DNA of 46,775 nucleotides from Chloroflexota bacterium (GCA_017881905.1 JADGQI010000090.1:1-46775); one strand, 5' to 3'. Counted from the stretch's first letter, positions 1 to 8,768 are shown. Translations and numbers: made by a program. The notes: generated from the letters alone by a model not told the origin.

Positions 1-1324
1 CGCCGCGAGCCTTCATCCCCGCGGGCCACGAGATCACGCACGGGTCCGACGTGCCGCCGTTGAACTCGTAGCGCTTCCACATCTTGAACGGCGTGTTGAA
101 GGCCATCGCCCAGCCGTTCGGGTAGTGGTTGTATATCTTGGTCCCGCCTAGCTCGTCGAGCATCGGCATGTTGGCCTCGATGGTGTCGGGGACGCCGTTG
201 GCGAACTTCATCTCGTTGACCGAGCCGTTCGGGCCGCCCTCGCCCGATGCGCCGTTGTCGGACACGACCACGACCATCGTGTTGTCGCGGTAGCCGAACT
301 CCTCGAGGAAGCCGAGCAGGCGTCCGATCTGGTCGTCGGCATGCGACAGGAACCCGGCGTAGACCTCGGCCATCCGGCAGAAGAGCTGCTTCTCCTCTGC
401 GGACAGGGAGCCCCACGGCCGGGTGACGTCGAGCATCGGGAACGGCTTGCCGCCGGGCCCCGTCCGTGACTCGGTCCCGATCGGGTTGATCGGCGGGAGC
501 TCGGTGTCGGCCGGGACCAGGCCCATCGCCTTCTGCTTGGCCAGCGTCTGCTCGCGGAGCGCCTCGTAGCCCACGTCGAAGCGGCCCTTGTACTTCTCGA
601 TCCAGGCCTTCGGGGCGTGGTGGGGCGCGTGGGCGGCCCCGGGCGCGTAGTACAGGAAGAACGGCTTCTCCGGCGCGATCGACTTCGCGTCACGGATGAA
701 CTCGATGGCCTTGTCGGTGATGTCCTCGGTCAGGTGGTAGCCGTCCGCCGGCGACTTTGGCTGGTCGACCAGGTGGTTGTCGTAGACGAGGTCCGGGAAC
801 CACTGGTTGGTCTCGGCGCCGAGGAAGCCGTACCAGCGCTCGAAGCCTCGGCCGGTCGGCCAGTTGCGTCGCGTCGAGGCGAGGTTCATCTCGTCGTCGG
901 GGCAGAGGTGCCACTTGCCGACCATGTAGGTGTTCCAGCCGCGCTCGCCGAGGATCTCAGACAGGGTCCCGTTCGCCGGCGGGATCGTGCCGCTGGCGTT
1001 CGGGAACCCGATCGCGGCCTCGGTGATGCAGGCCATGCTGTTCCGGGTGTGGTTGCGTCCGGTCAGCAGGCACGACCTGGTCGGCGAACAGAGCGCGGTC
1101 GTGTGCCACTGGGTGTAGCGGACGCCCTCGGCGGCGATCTTGTCGATGTTCGGCGTGTCGATCGGGCCGCCGTAGCAGCTCATCGCGCTGAAGCCGACGT
1201 CGTCGAGCACGATGTAGACGACGCTCGTGGACCCGTCCGGAGCCTTTGGCGGTTCGAACGGCGACCAATCCGGGACCGAGTCCCGGATGTCGACGTTGAT
1301 CGTGCCCTTGAAGCCGCTGGTCAT
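1..1324 (-). CDS. Arylsulfatase (type I, formylglycine-dependent), 3' end cut by window edge
   Basis: Hydrolyses sulfate esters. A single uninterrupted frame of 441 codons runs from the ATG at 1324 to the window edge, so the C-terminal part is missing. Visible: VVYIVLDDVGFSA near residues 35-47, the usual metal-binding N-terminal strand with paired Asp; the sulfatase signature CSPTR with Cys79, the residue converted to formylglycine; then GRNHTRN, MVGKWHL, a PFFLYYAPGAAHAPHHAP stretch and VVVVSDNGASGEGG, which supplies further metal ligands. No signal peptide is visible, so it may be cytoplasmic unless exported another way. It needs a formylglycine-generating enzyme, which is not in this window. 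Upstream GAGTGAGGG may serve as ribosome binding site. The family is certain; the substrate is unknown. Confidence 0.93.
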   Translation of the reverse strand, partial: MTSGFKGTINVDIRDSVPDWSPFEPPKAPDGSTSVVYIVLDDVGFSAMSCYGGPIDTPNIDKIAAEGVRYTQWHTTALCSPTRSCLLTGRNHTRNSMACITEAAIGFPNASGTIPPANGTLSEILGERGWNTYMVGKWHLCPDDEMNLASTRRNWPTGRGFERWYGFLGAETNQWFPDLVYDNHLVDQPKSPADGYHLTEDITDKAIEFIRDAKSIAPEKPFFLYYAPGAAHAPHHAPKAWIEKYKGRFDVGYEALREQTLAKQKAMGLVPADTELPPINPIGTESRTGPGGKPFPMLDVTRPWGSLSAEEKQLFCRMAEVYAGFLSHADDQIGRLLGFLEEFGYRDNTMVVVVSDNGASGEGGPNGSVNEMKFANGVPDTIEANMPMLDELGGTKIYNHYPNGWAMAFNTPFKMWKRYEFNGGTSDPCVISWPAGMKARG

Positions 1325-1406
1325 CGTGTCGCCCTCACTCGCTGGTCGGACCGGGGACTGGCACGGTAGCATCGCCCGCTCTCCGGCGCGCGCCGGTCGC
1401 GCAGCC

Positions 1407-1823
1407 TCAGTCGAGGGTGCGGCCCCCACTCGCGGCGCCGGCTGTGCCCGCGGCCGTCGCGTCCGCGGCCATCTCCCGTTCGACGGCCTGCCGCCGCCAC
1501 GGGACCACGCCCTCGAGCTCGATCTCGAGCGAGAAGCTGAGGAAGGTCCGGACCAGGACGATCAGCCCAAGGGCGAGCGCGCTCTCGAGGGTCGAGTCGA
1601 TGGCCACCGTCTGGACGATGTCGGCGACGATGAGGATCTCGAGACCGAGCAGGATCGTCCGCCCGATGTTCCCGCGGAGGTTCTTGTAGGCGACGATGCG
1701 ATCCGACCGCTGGACATCGCGGGCGTAGGCGACGACGGCGACCAGGCAACCGGTGACCAGGACCGCGACGCCGGCCACCTCGATCGCACGGATCACCCAC
1801 TCAACAGCGGTTTCGAACGTCAC
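1407..1823 (-). CDS. DUF1622 family integral membrane protein
   Basis: A 138-aa protein with three hydrophobic stretches (about residues 10-33, 58-75, 79-95). The conserved block between the first two, RGNIGRTILLGLEILIVADI, matches what I know of the DUF1622 family of small bacterial membrane proteins of unknown function. The C-terminus is polar, with an Ala/Gly-rich tail. The start is GTG at 1823, preceded by GGGAG about 7 bases upstream. It lies between the DUF2252 gene and the sulfatase on the same strand, 83 bases from the sulfatase start, so co-transcription is possible. No function can be assigned. Confidence 0.85.
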   Translation of the reverse strand: MTFETAVEWVIRAIEVAGVAVLVTGCLVAVVAYARDVQRSDRIVAYKNLRGNIGRTILLGLEILIVADIVQTVAIDSTLESALALGLIVLVRTFLSFSLEIELEGVVPWRRQAVEREMAADATAAGTAGAASGGRTLD

Positions 1824-1928
1824 GGGCGGCTCCCTGGTTGATGGTTCGCCCGGAAGTGTACAGACCCGGCTGCGGCGCTCTCCGCCCGTTCCGTGCCGGT
1901 CCCCACGGGGCCGACGTCCTGCGCCGGA

Positions 1929-3479
1929 TCAGCCCGGAGCGGTCGAGACCCGGCCGTCGGCGATGGCTGCCTTGAACTCGGCGTAGTCACGCGCGTTCTG
2001 GTCGGCGTAGGCTTCGGCGAAGTCCGCGATCGCGCCGTCGAACTTGTCGCTCGTCCCAAGGTACGCAGAGATCGCGACGGCGTCACCGCTCCGCGCGTGG
2101 GCCCGGGCGATCGATCGGCCGCACAGCCCGGCGTAGAAGCTCAGACCGACCGGCCGGAGGGTCGAGATGTCGACCGACCCCTTCATGTCCCACAGCTGCC
2201 GGAAGTAGAAGTCGCGACCGCCGGGCCCACGAGTCCAGCCGAGGAAGATGTCGGGGGTCGTCTGCATGAGACGCTGCCCCACGACGACCCGCTCACCGTG
2301 GTTCTCGTGCTCGCTCGGCTTGGTGTACGGCTCCAGGACCGACGCGGTCGCCTCCTTGGCTTGGAGGATCATCGGGTCCTCCTGATCGCGTCCCTCGAGC
2401 AGGATGATGAAGCAGCGGGTCCCGACGCTGCCGACGCCTACGACCTTCAAGGCGAAGTCGATGAACCGGAACCGCTCGATCAGCTCGCGCCGGTTCTGGG
2501 CCAGTGTGTCGCGATACATGGTGAAGACGTCCCGGAGCATGTCGGCGGCCCCAGGGATGTCGGGGTGGGTCACGACCGGTGGATCGTCGATGATTCGCCA
2601 CTCGCCATTCTCGGCCGTGGTCAGCGCCTGAGTCGCCCGGAGCCGGTCTTTCTTGCGCGCCTTCGCGAAGATCGCATCGAGGCGGGTCCGTGCGTCGACG
2701 GGCACGTTCGTGTGGCGGCTCGCATCCTCGAATTGGAGCTGGATGTCCTCGGCGGTCGTCTTGTCGTACCAGATGTCGAGCAGGCGCATGCTCGCATGAC
2801 GAGCGATCGCCTCCCGGTACGCCTTGACGGCATCCAGCGTGCTCTTCCGCGCCTCGGCGGGTGTGAACCCGTTCTCCCGGGCCGCGATCACGACGCTGGC
2901 CGCCATCCGCTTGACGTCCCACTCCCACGGCGCGGGCAGGGTCTCGTCGAAGTCGTTGGTGTCGAACACGAGCGACCGCTCGGGCGACGCGAACAGGCCG
3001 AAGTTCGAGATGTGGGCGTCGCCGCAGGCCTGGACGATCAGGCCGCTCGTCGGGGTCCTGGACAGGTCGGCGGCCATGACGGCCGGCGCGCCGCGGTAGA
3101 ACGCGAAGGCCGAGGCGGCCATCCGCCCATGCCGGATCGGGACGAGGTCCTGGAGGCGGTCGCGCTCCTGGTCGGCCAGGATGGCGATCGGGTCGCGGTC
3201 GGGGGCCAGGTCGAGCGCCCCGACACCGGTTCTTGGGGCGCGCTCGCGGCCTGATCGGCCGATCGCCGCGCGCTCCTCGCTCGAGACCCACGGACGCGGG
3301 ACGTAGCGCTCCGGGTTGGGCACATCGGACGACCACGCGGAGGCGAATTCGGCCTGGCGCGGACCCCGCCTGGTCGCCCGGCGGCGGTCGGCCTGGTTGG
3401 CGTCGGCTCCAGCCTCGGAGGTCGACTCGTCGGCGGGTCCTGCCGCCTCGGATCCCGCCGGTGTCTCGTTCTCATCCAT
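1929..3479 (-). CDS. DUF2252 family protein
   Basis: A 516-aa protein of the DUF2252 family, whose fold resembles aminoglycoside phosphotransferases/protein kinases but whose biochemical role is not established. Seen: a polar, low-complexity N-terminus (residues 1-45); RHGRMAASAFAFYRG near 135; GDAHISNFG near 170; the acidic DTNDFDETLPAPWEWDVKR block just after it; and a C-terminal CGRSIARAHARSGD region. The GDAH...N and DxNDFD blocks sit where kinase-like folds carry catalytic and metal-binding residues (inference). Length is normal for the family. The ATG at 3479 is preceded by TACAGT and a 7-base gap, so the mRNA is probably leaderless. It is divergent from the LysM gene at 3555. Confidence 0.88.
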   Translation of the reverse strand: MDENETPAGSEAAGPADESTSEAGADANQADRRRATRRGPRQAEFASAWSSDVPNPERYVPRPWVSSEERAAIGRSGRERAPRTGVGALDLAPDRDPIAILADQERDRLQDLVPIRHGRMAASAFAFYRGAPAVMAADLSRTPTSGLIVQACGDAHISNFGLFASPERSLVFDTNDFDETLPAPWEWDVKRMAASVVIAARENGFTPAEARKSTLDAVKAYREAIARHASMRLLDIWYDKTTAEDIQLQFEDASRHTNVPVDARTRLDAIFAKARKKDRLRATQALTTAENGEWRIIDDPPVVTHPDIPGAADMLRDVFTMYRDTLAQNRRELIERFRFIDFALKVVGVGSVGTRCFIILLEGRDQEDPMILQAKEATASVLEPYTKPSEHENHGERVVVGQRLMQTTPDIFLGWTRGPGGRDFYFRQLWDMKGSVDISTLRPVGLSFYAGLCGRSIARAHARSGDAVAISAYLGTSDKFDGAIADFAEAYADQNARDYAEFKAAIADGRVSTAPG

Positions 3480-3486
3480 ATGGTGG

Positions 3487-3547
3487 ACTGTAGCAGCCTG
3501 TCGTCAGGGGGACGAGTCACCTTCGTCGGCGCCTCGACGGGTATCAT
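3487..3547. promoter_or_regulatory. Divergent leaderless promoter pair (DUF2252 / LysM)
   Basis: On the minus strand TACAGT (3492-3487) ends 7 bases before the ATG at 3479. On the plus strand TATCAT (3542-3547) ends 7 bases before the ATG at 3555. That spacing puts the predicted transcription start at or next to the start codon. No consensus -35 is visible in the GC-rich sequence between. Functional assignment is inferred from the same arrangement at many other genes here. Confidence 0.55.
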
Positions 3548-3554
3548 CGATGCG

Positions 3555-4853
3555 ATGACGGAGCGCACCGCCCACGACGCCGGCGCGATCGCCTGTCCCT
3601 TCGTCGCGTTCGTCGACGACCGCGATGAACGCGCCGACGTGCCCGATCATCGTCATCGTTGCTACGCGGAGATCCGCCCCGCCCAGCGCGCGATCGCGCA
3701 TCAGCAGGCGTTCTGTCTGTCATCCGGCTTCGCGGCCTGTCCGACGTTCCAGGACTGGGCCAAGCGCGAATCGGCACGAGCTCGCGCCGCTTCGTCCACG
3801 CCCCGACCGGCCGAGGAAGCGATGGCCGCCGGCGGTCTCGCGGCCGAGTCGGTCGAGTCGACCGAGTCGGTCGATCCGGTCGATCCGGTCGATCCGGTCG
3901 ATGGCCCGCCGCCGCCGGAACACGACGAGGCAGCGCCGCAGGACGAGGATCCGTTCGACGATCGGGCGACCCGCAATCCGCATCGCGATTGGGCCGCGCC
4001 GCCGCCGTGGGTCGATCCGGCCGGTCCGGACGCCGACCACCCCGCCGACCCTCCGGCGTTCCTGTCCGAACGGACGTCCGGGTCGGACGCGGACATCGCT
4101 GCCGGCGCTGCCGGGTTGTCGGCCTCTCGATGGTTGCAGGACGTGCCGCCGCCGCGGTCGCCCGACCCGGGCGCGCCGGCGATGCGCGACCCGGACGACG
4201 AGCTCGAACGCGCTCTCGCGGAGGATCGTGCCAACCGCGAGCGCGCCGCCGCCATCGGCACGGCGGCCGCGGTCGGTGCGACGGCATCGGGGAGTCGGGC
4301 TGCCCGCCGCTCGGCCGCACCGGCGAGCCAGCCACCGAAGGTGTCACAGGCACGTCGCAAGCCGGTCGATCGCGACGTCGCGGGTCCATCGTGGGAACGG
4401 CCTCGTCGCCAGGAGGCCTATCCCACGCTCAAGACGCGGATCGGCCTCCCGTCCATCCCGCGGGTGGCGGTCGCGGCGCTGGCGCTGCTCGTCGCGGCGC
4501 TCATCCTGTTCGCCACACCATTCGTCCTTCACCTCGGCGGCGGGGACAGTGGCGGGACGCTGGCCAGTCCGTCACCGTCCGCCACGGCCGCGGGCCCGTC
4601 GACCCGGCCGTCGGTCGCCCCGTCCGCGGCGGTCACGACGTACATCGTGAAGTCGGGCGACACGCTGCTCAAGATCGCCAAGAAGTTCGGGATCACCGTC
4701 GATCAGCTGATCGCGGCCAACAAGCAGATCAAGAACCCGAACAAGATCGGCGTCGGCATCGAGCTCAAGATCCCGACGCCTGCCGCCAGCGGTGTGATCG
4801 AGGGGTCGTCGCCCGCTCCCGGCTCGGAAGCCCCGGCGTCCGCAGCGCCCTGA
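3555..4853 (+). CDS. Membrane-anchored LysM-domain protein with Cys-rich N-terminal module
   Basis: A 432-aa protein. An N-terminal module (about residues 12-75) contains four cysteines in a C...HRHRCYAE...CLSS...CPTFQDWA arrangement. It resembles the head of LysM proteins I recall from Chloroflexota, but its role is not known to me. Next comes a long Pro/Ala/Asp/Arg-rich linker with a VDPVDPVDP repeat, a single transmembrane helix (about 305-325, VAVAALALLVAALILFA), a Ser/Thr/Pro-rich spacer, and a LysM domain (about 355-402) starting TYIVKSGDTLLKIAKKFG. Topology is probably a cytoplasmic head and an extracellular LysM that binds peptidoglycan or another glycan. A frame upstream to 3480 is open, but TATCAT lies 7 bases before the ATG at 3555, which I chose. 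A cytoplasmic Zn- or Fe-S-binding head is speculation. Confidence 0.85.
   Translation: MTERTAHDAGAIACPFVAFVDDRDERADVPDHRHRCYAEIRPAQRAIAHQQAFCLSSGFAACPTFQDWAKRESARARAASSTPRPAEEAMAAGGLAAESVESTESVDPVDPVDPVDGPPPPEHDEAAPQDEDPFDDRATRNPHRDWAAPPPWVDPAGPDADHPADPPAFLSERTSGSDADIAAGAAGLSASRWLQDVPPPRSPDPGAPAMRDPDDELERALAEDRANRERAAAIGTAAAVGATASGSRAARRSAAPASQPPKVSQARRKPVDRDVAGPSWERPRRQEAYPTLKTRIGLPSIPRVAVAALALLVAALILFATPFVLHLGGGDSGGTLASPSPSATAAGPSTRPSVAPSAAVTTYIVKSGDTLLKIAKKFGITVDQLIAANKQIKNPNKIGVGIELKIPTPAASGVIEGSSPAPGSEAPASAAP
3873..3899 (+). repeat. Tandem 9-bp repeat in coding sequence
   Basis: Three exact copies of gatccggtc lie in the linker of the LysM protein, preceded by related gagtcg/gtcgag units from about 3846. 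In frame they encode Asp-Pro-Val repeats. Length variation between strains would change only the linker length. Confidence 0.9.
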
Positions 4854-4880
4854 CGGTGACGATCCCGGGGGTGGTGTCGA

Positions 4881-5210
4881 CTAGCGCGGCGCGAGGTTGA
4901 TCGAGGTGATCTTGCCTGCTTCGACCCGGAAGGTGGCGTCGAGGTGCTGCGACGGAGCGCCCGGGCGGACGACGAGGATGTCCGCCTCGTAGGTGTTGCC
5001 CATGTCACGGGCGTCGCCGGGGATCATCTTGAGGCCGCGGTCGCTGCGCAGGAACCAGCCGCCGACGCGGTCCACGCCGCGCAGGGTCTGGACGGAGTCG
5101 CCCACGTGGACCCGCATCTCGGTCTTCTCGTCCATGAGCGCCACGGCACCCTCGCGGTCGCCCGCGTTGAGCTTCTCGAAGAACTCGTCCATCGTGTCAA
5201 CGGCACCCAT
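4881..5210 (-). CDS. SnoaL/NTF2-like small protein
   Basis: A 109-aa protein with the pattern of a SnoaL-type cone fold: an N-terminal helix MDEFFEKLNAGDREGAVALM, a strand MRVHVG, a QTLRGVDRVGGWF segment and C-terminal strands DATFRVEAGKITSINLAPR. Such proteins bind small hydrophobic ligands or act as simple isomerases/hydrolases; the substrate here is unknown. Start codon: TACACT (5223-5218) ends 7 bases before the ATG at 5210, supporting this start over the internal Met at residue 7. It lies convergent to the LysM gene and only 23 bases downstream of the TPM/DUF2207 gene, but has its own promoter signal. Confidence 0.78.
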   Translation of the reverse strand: MGAVDTMDEFFEKLNAGDREGAVALMDEKTEMRVHVGDSVQTLRGVDRVGGWFLRSDRGLKMIPGDARDMGNTYEADILVVRPGAPSQHLDATFRVEAGKITSINLAPR

Positions 5211-5233
5211 GGCCGGGAGTGTACGCGAGCCGC

Positions 5234-7006
5234 TTAGAAGCCGCCGCCGGCTCCGCCGCCGCCGCCGCCGGACCCTCCTCCGCCGAACCCACCGCCTCCG
5301 CCACCCGACGAAGAGGGCGAGTTGCCGACCGCCCCGAGGGCACCGAACATCCCGCCGAAGTCGGGGACGGCCGAGGCCGAGAAGACCGACCCGCCGCCGC
5401 CCATCCCGCCGCCGCCGGCGAACGACTGCGATGTCCCGTACCACGCCGGGAACCACGGCACCGTCGTGCCGGTTCCGCTCCTGGCGTCCTCGGCGCTCCG
5501 CTCGAGGACGGATTCGGCGTCCTTCTGGAGCCCGAGGGCGACCGCCCAGACCATCGCCTGGTCCGGCGTCTCGATCCAGTCGAGCTTGGCCTCGTCGACG
5601 ACCTGGGTCATCGAGCGGGCCTGCTCCATCGTCTTTTCGAGAGTCCGACGGTAGGCCGCGAGCATCGCCCGGATCGCCGCTCCCGCCATCGTCCGGGCCG
5701 GCATCGCGCGGGCGAGGATGACGGTCGCGATGCCGGCCGCCAGGAGACCGCCGCCCAGGACGACCATCCCCGAGAAGGGCACCGTGATGCCGATGAACAG
5801 GGCGATCGATCCGAGGACGATCTCGAGGATGCCGAGGCCCGCCCACCGTGTGGTCACCTTGCCGGGCGCCTCGTGGAACCAGTCGCGGTCGACGGCGTAG
5901 GCCTCGAGCTTCGTATCGAACGTGCCGACATCCGATCCGAACTTGAGCAGATCGTCGTCCTCGAGGACATCGCCTCCGGGCGCGAGGTCGCGGAGCTTGC
6001 CGAGCGCGTAGGTCTCGGCGTCGCTGAGCGGGCGCCGGGTGTTGAGCCGGCGCTGGGTTGCCTCTTGGTCGGTCGCGGGATCCGTCCCCTTCGTCCACAA
6101 CGCGACCTTGTGCGACAGCAGCCCGTCCTTCTGTTCGAAGGCCAGCTCGCCTCGACTGGCCAGGTCGAGCAGTGCGGTCGTGAGGGTCCGCCGCGAGCTC
6201 CGCCCGTCATAGACCAGCGCTCCGCTGGCCGCGGTGAGGTCGGCCGGCGGCGCCGGCATGAGCACCGACGGATCGTCGACGTAGACCGGGTCGCGACCGT
6301 AGCGCAGCCAGTGGAAGACGACCCAGCCGACGAGCAGGAAGAAGAGCCCCGGCCCGACCAGGAGGCCGACGATGGCGTTGATGATCCTGCCTCGCTCGAG
6401 GCCCTGCGCGTGGTCGGACGTGGCCGCCTCGTCGACCTTGTGCATCGCGGCGAGGACCGCGCCGTCGAGGTCGCCGCCGCGCAGGAGCGGGAGCATGTCG
6501 TTCTGGTAGATCGCCTGGCGTTCCTCGTTCGACAGGAACGTGTCCCGGAACCCAGGGCCGGCGTAGAGCTGGACCTGCCCGTGACGCAGGCTGTCGTCGA
6601 GGTCGAGCAGGATGACCATCCCGTCGTCGAACCCCTTCCGGCCGATGCCCCACTGGTCCATCAGCGCGATGGCGTCCTGTTCTGCCAGGTCGGGCGTGTC
6701 GCTCTCGGGTTTGAGCTGGGTGTAGACCACGACCTGGGCGCCGGTCCGGGCCTCGATCCCCGCGGCGATCCGCTGCGCCTCGGCGATCGTCGCGGGCGAC
6801 AGGACCTGGGCGGTGTCGTACACGCGCTGACCGGTGACCGGCTCGGGATAGGGCGGTCCGACGGCAGCGGCGAGAGACGGGATCAGCAGTCCGCTGGCCA
6901 GGAGGGCGACGACGACGAGGGACCCGAGGATCGGTCGTCGAGAGCGGGACGCTCGCTCGGCCGCATCGATCGTCCGGGCCGGACCGGGGTCGCGTTTCGG
7001 CGTCAT
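5234..7006 (-). CDS. TPM-domain / DUF2207-type membrane protein with Gly-rich tail
   Basis: A 590-aa protein. An N-terminal signal/anchor helix (about residues 25-48) is followed by a TPM (YgcG/Psb32-type) domain at about 55-190, starting VYDTAQVLSPATIAEAQRIA and containing GIGRKGFDDGMVILLDLDD and LYAGPGFRDTF. A transmembrane helix follows (about 205-230), then a DUF2207-like cytoplasmic region ending VDEAKLDWIETPDQAMVWAVALGLQ, interrupted by two adjacent helices near 385-425, and a Gly/Ser-rich C-terminus typical of YgcG-like proteins. TPM domains in related proteins bind Ca2+ or have weak phosphatase activity; the function here is unknown. A Met at 7024 is in frame, but TACAAT (7028-7023) overlaps it, so 7006 is the likelier start. 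Confidence 0.85.
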   Translation of the reverse strand: MTPKRDPGPARTIDAAERASRSRRPILGSLVVVALLASGLLIPSLAAAVGPPYPEPVTGQRVYDTAQVLSPATIAEAQRIAAGIEARTGAQVVVYTQLKPESDTPDLAEQDAIALMDQWGIGRKGFDDGMVILLDLDDSLRHGQVQLYAGPGFRDTFLSNEERQAIYQNDMLPLLRGGDLDGAVLAAMHKVDEAATSDHAQGLERGRIINAIVGLLVGPGLFFLLVGWVVFHWLRYGRDPVYVDDPSVLMPAPPADLTAASGALVYDGRSSRRTLTTALLDLASRGELAFEQKDGLLSHKVALWTKGTDPATDQEATQRRLNTRRPLSDAETYALGKLRDLAPGGDVLEDDDLLKFGSDVGTFDTKLEAYAVDRDWFHEAPGKVTTRWAGLGILEIVLGSIALFIGITVPFSGMVVLGGGLLAAGIATVILARAMPARTMAGAAIRAMLAAYRRTLEKTMEQARSMTQVVDEAKLDWIETPDQAMVWAVALGLQKDAESVLERSAEDARSGTGTTVPWFPAWYGTSQSFAGGGGMGGGGSVFSASAVPDFGGMFGALGAVGNSPSSSGGGGGGFGGGGSGGGGGGAGGGF

Positions 7007-7022
7007 GGTCGCATCGGGGACC

Positions 7023-7028
7023 ATTGTA
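7023..7028 (-). promoter_or_regulatory. Likely -10 element of the TPM/DUF2207 gene
   Basis: TACAAT on the minus strand, five of six matches to TATAAT, 16 bases before the ATG at 7006. Transcription would start around 7015, leaving a leader of roughly ten bases. It lies just beyond the stop of lysA, so this gene is probably transcribed separately from lysA. Confidence 0.45.
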
Positions 7029-7036
7029 TTGGCCGC

Positions 7037-8329
7037 CTACCCCAGGGCGGCGGTCGAGCCGCGCCTTCGGGCGAGGGTCAGCCGCCCGTCCTCCTCGAGG
7101 ATCACCTGGGGCGGTCGCGGACGTCCGTTGTAGGTCGACGAGAAGGAGGCGGCGTAGGCGCCCGCCTCGCGGATCGCCACGAGGTCGCCGCGGCGCAGGA
7201 CCGGCAGCGGATGGCTGCCCAGCGCGTCGGTCGACTCACAGATGGGCCCGTGGACGTGGACGAGACCACCGTCGGGATCGTCCGAGGGCCTCGACCCGGC
7301 ACCACCGACCTGATCCACCGGGCGTCCGTGCGAGGTCAGGGCGACGATCGGATGACGGCCGTCGTAGAGCGCCGGCCGGATCAGCTCGGTCATCCCGGTG
7401 TCGATGACGACCATCCGCCCGCCCCGGTCGCGGACATGCAGGACGGAGCCGACGAGCCAGCCCGCTCGGGCGACCAGGAAGCGCCCCGGCTCGACGGCCA
7501 GCCGTCCAGGGCGCCGGTCGAGCGGGACGCTCTCGAGCAGATCGGGGATCTCTCGTGCGAATCGCTCCGGTCGTGGTCCGAGGTCGCCGAGGGGCGGGAC
7601 CGGGAACCCGCCCCCAAGGTCGAGCGTGTCGAAGCCCGGGAGGCCGCCGCGCAGGAGGGCGACGAGCGCGAGCCCACGCCGGACCGCGTCCCGCCATGCA
7701 TCGACCGCGCCCAGCTGCGACCCGACGTGCAGATGGATCCCGCGCCAGCGCAACGGGCCGTCGGACCCGCCGCCGGCCTCGATCGCGTCCGCCAGCTCGT
7801 CGTCGGCCAGGCCGAACTTGCTCGAGCCTGCGCCGACCGCGAGGCCGTGGAGCGTCTCCGGCTCGACCGCCGGGTTGAACCGGAGCAGGACCTCGAGCCC
7901 GGTCACGCCCGCCCCGCGGGCGAGCCGGGCCAAGGCCGCGGCTTCGTCGGCGGACTCGATCGCGACCCAGCGGAGCGGCCGGCCGTCGGCGGCGGCACGG
8001 GCGGCGGCTCGGAGGTCCGCATCGGTCTTGCCGATCCCCTCGAGCGTGATCCGCTCGTTCGGGATCCCGGCCCGGCTCGCGATCGCCCATTCGCCGCGCG
8101 ACACCACATTCGCCCCGAGCCCGATCGCGCCGATCCGGGCGACCACGGCGGCAACGTCGTTCGCCTTGACCGAGTACTGGCGGATCCACGGATCCGGGAA
8201 CGCGGCACGGAGCTCCTGGGCGGCTCGTATCAGCCCGACGGCATCGGTCAGGTAGACGGGCGTGCCGAACCGGCGAGCGGCGACACGGAGCGACTCGGCC
8301 AGTTCGGGCAGGCGATCGGTCTCCGTCAC
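7037..8329 (-). CDS. lysA: Diaminopimelate decarboxylase-like PLP enzyme
   Basis: A 430-aa fold-type III PLP decarboxylase (group IV), most like meso-diaminopimelate decarboxylase, the last step of lysine synthesis. Seen: YSVKAN with Lys55, the PLP lysine; GRWxG-type stretch VVSRGEWAIASRAG; HVGSQ near residue 200; LDLGGGFPVP; the phosphate-binding EPGRFLVA near 282; GPICESTD near 367, with the Cys contributed across the dimer; and AGAYAASFSSTYNGRPRPP near the end. Length matches the family. The related carboxynorspermidine and arginine decarboxylases are less likely because of the GPICES-D motif. The start is GTG at 8329 with no strong ribosome site. It lies 37 bases downstream of the holin-type gene and is probably co-transcribed with it. 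Confidence 0.88.
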   Translation of the reverse strand: MTETDRLPELAESLRVAARRFGTPVYLTDAVGLIRAAQELRAAFPDPWIRQYSVKANDVAAVVARIGAIGLGANVVSRGEWAIASRAGIPNERITLEGIGKTDADLRAAARAAADGRPLRWVAIESADEAAALARLARGAGVTGLEVLLRFNPAVEPETLHGLAVGAGSSKFGLADDELADAIEAGGGSDGPLRWRGIHLHVGSQLGAVDAWRDAVRRGLALVALLRGGLPGFDTLDLGGGFPVPPLGDLGPRPERFAREIPDLLESVPLDRRPGRLAVEPGRFLVARAGWLVGSVLHVRDRGGRMVVIDTGMTELIRPALYDGRHPIVALTSHGRPVDQVGGAGSRPSDDPDGGLVHVHGPICESTDALGSHPLPVLRRGDLVAIREAGAYAASFSSTYNGRPRPPQVILEEDGRLTLARRRGSTAALG

Positions 8330-8366
8330 GAGCCGCCCCGCGGGCCGACGGCGGGCGCCGTCCGGT

Positions 8367-8768
8367 TCAGCGGCTGGTCTTGACGAATGGCAGGAACCCG
8401 ATCGCCGTCGACACCAGGCTCAGGACGATCCCGCCGACCACGGCGGCGATGATCGCGTCGAGCCCGAACTTGGGCGGGAAGCCGCCGACCGTGAAGTCGA
8501 GCCCGAGCTTGTCCGACACGAAGGCAAGGGCCAGCAGCAGCACGCCGTTCACCAGCAGGCCGAACATCCCGAACGTCAGCAGGGTGAGCGGCAGCGACAG
8601 GATCTTGAGGGCAGGCTTGATGACCGTGTTGGCGACACCGAAGATCGCGGCCACGATCAGGATCGACAGCGGCTTGACGTCCGGCCCGAACGAGATGCCG
8701 TTGTAGAGGAGCGCGGTCGCGTACAGGGCGATGCCCGTCCCGATGACGGTGAGGATGAAGCCGGTCAT
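8367..8768 (-). CDS. Phage holin family 4 (superfamily IV)-type membrane protein
   Basis: A 133-aa protein with four hydrophobic helices (about residues 2-22, 34-50, 58-80, 98-125) and the conserved internal stretch IFGVANTVIKPALKILSLPLTLLTFG. This is diagnostic of the widespread chromosomal PF04020 family, named after mycobacterial holins but mostly of unknown function and not tied to a prophage. No phage genes are nearby. A strong AGGAGG lies 5 bases before the ATG at 8768. It is the first gene of a probable two-gene unit with lysA. Confidence 0.87.
   Translation of the reverse strand: MTGFILTVIGTGIALYATALLYNGISFGPDVKPLSILIVAAIFGVANTVIKPALKILSLPLTLLTFGMFGLLVNGVLLLALAFVSDKLGLDFTVGGFPPKFGLDAIIAAVVGGIVLSLVSTAIGFLPFVKTSR

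Noticed and set aside
1-1324. The arylsulfatase region as a frameshifted or broken gene
   Set aside because: Direct translation on the minus strand gives one uninterrupted frame with all sulfatase motifs; short frames in the other phases are shadows.
3846-3905. Repeat array (CRISPR-like)
   Set aside because: Only three 9-bp copies, in frame, inside a coding linker; no spacers or cas genes.
5219-8383. A 1054-codon open frame on the plus strand across the TPM/DUF2207 and lysA genes
   Set aside because: It is a GC-skewed antisense shadow: low-complexity Arg/Asp/Val-rich product with no recognisable motif, while both minus-strand genes have clear domains.
8367-8768. Prophage remnant, because of the holin-family protein
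   Set aside because: This holin-IV-type family is common on chromosomes and there are no other phage genes, integrase or attachment-site repeats.
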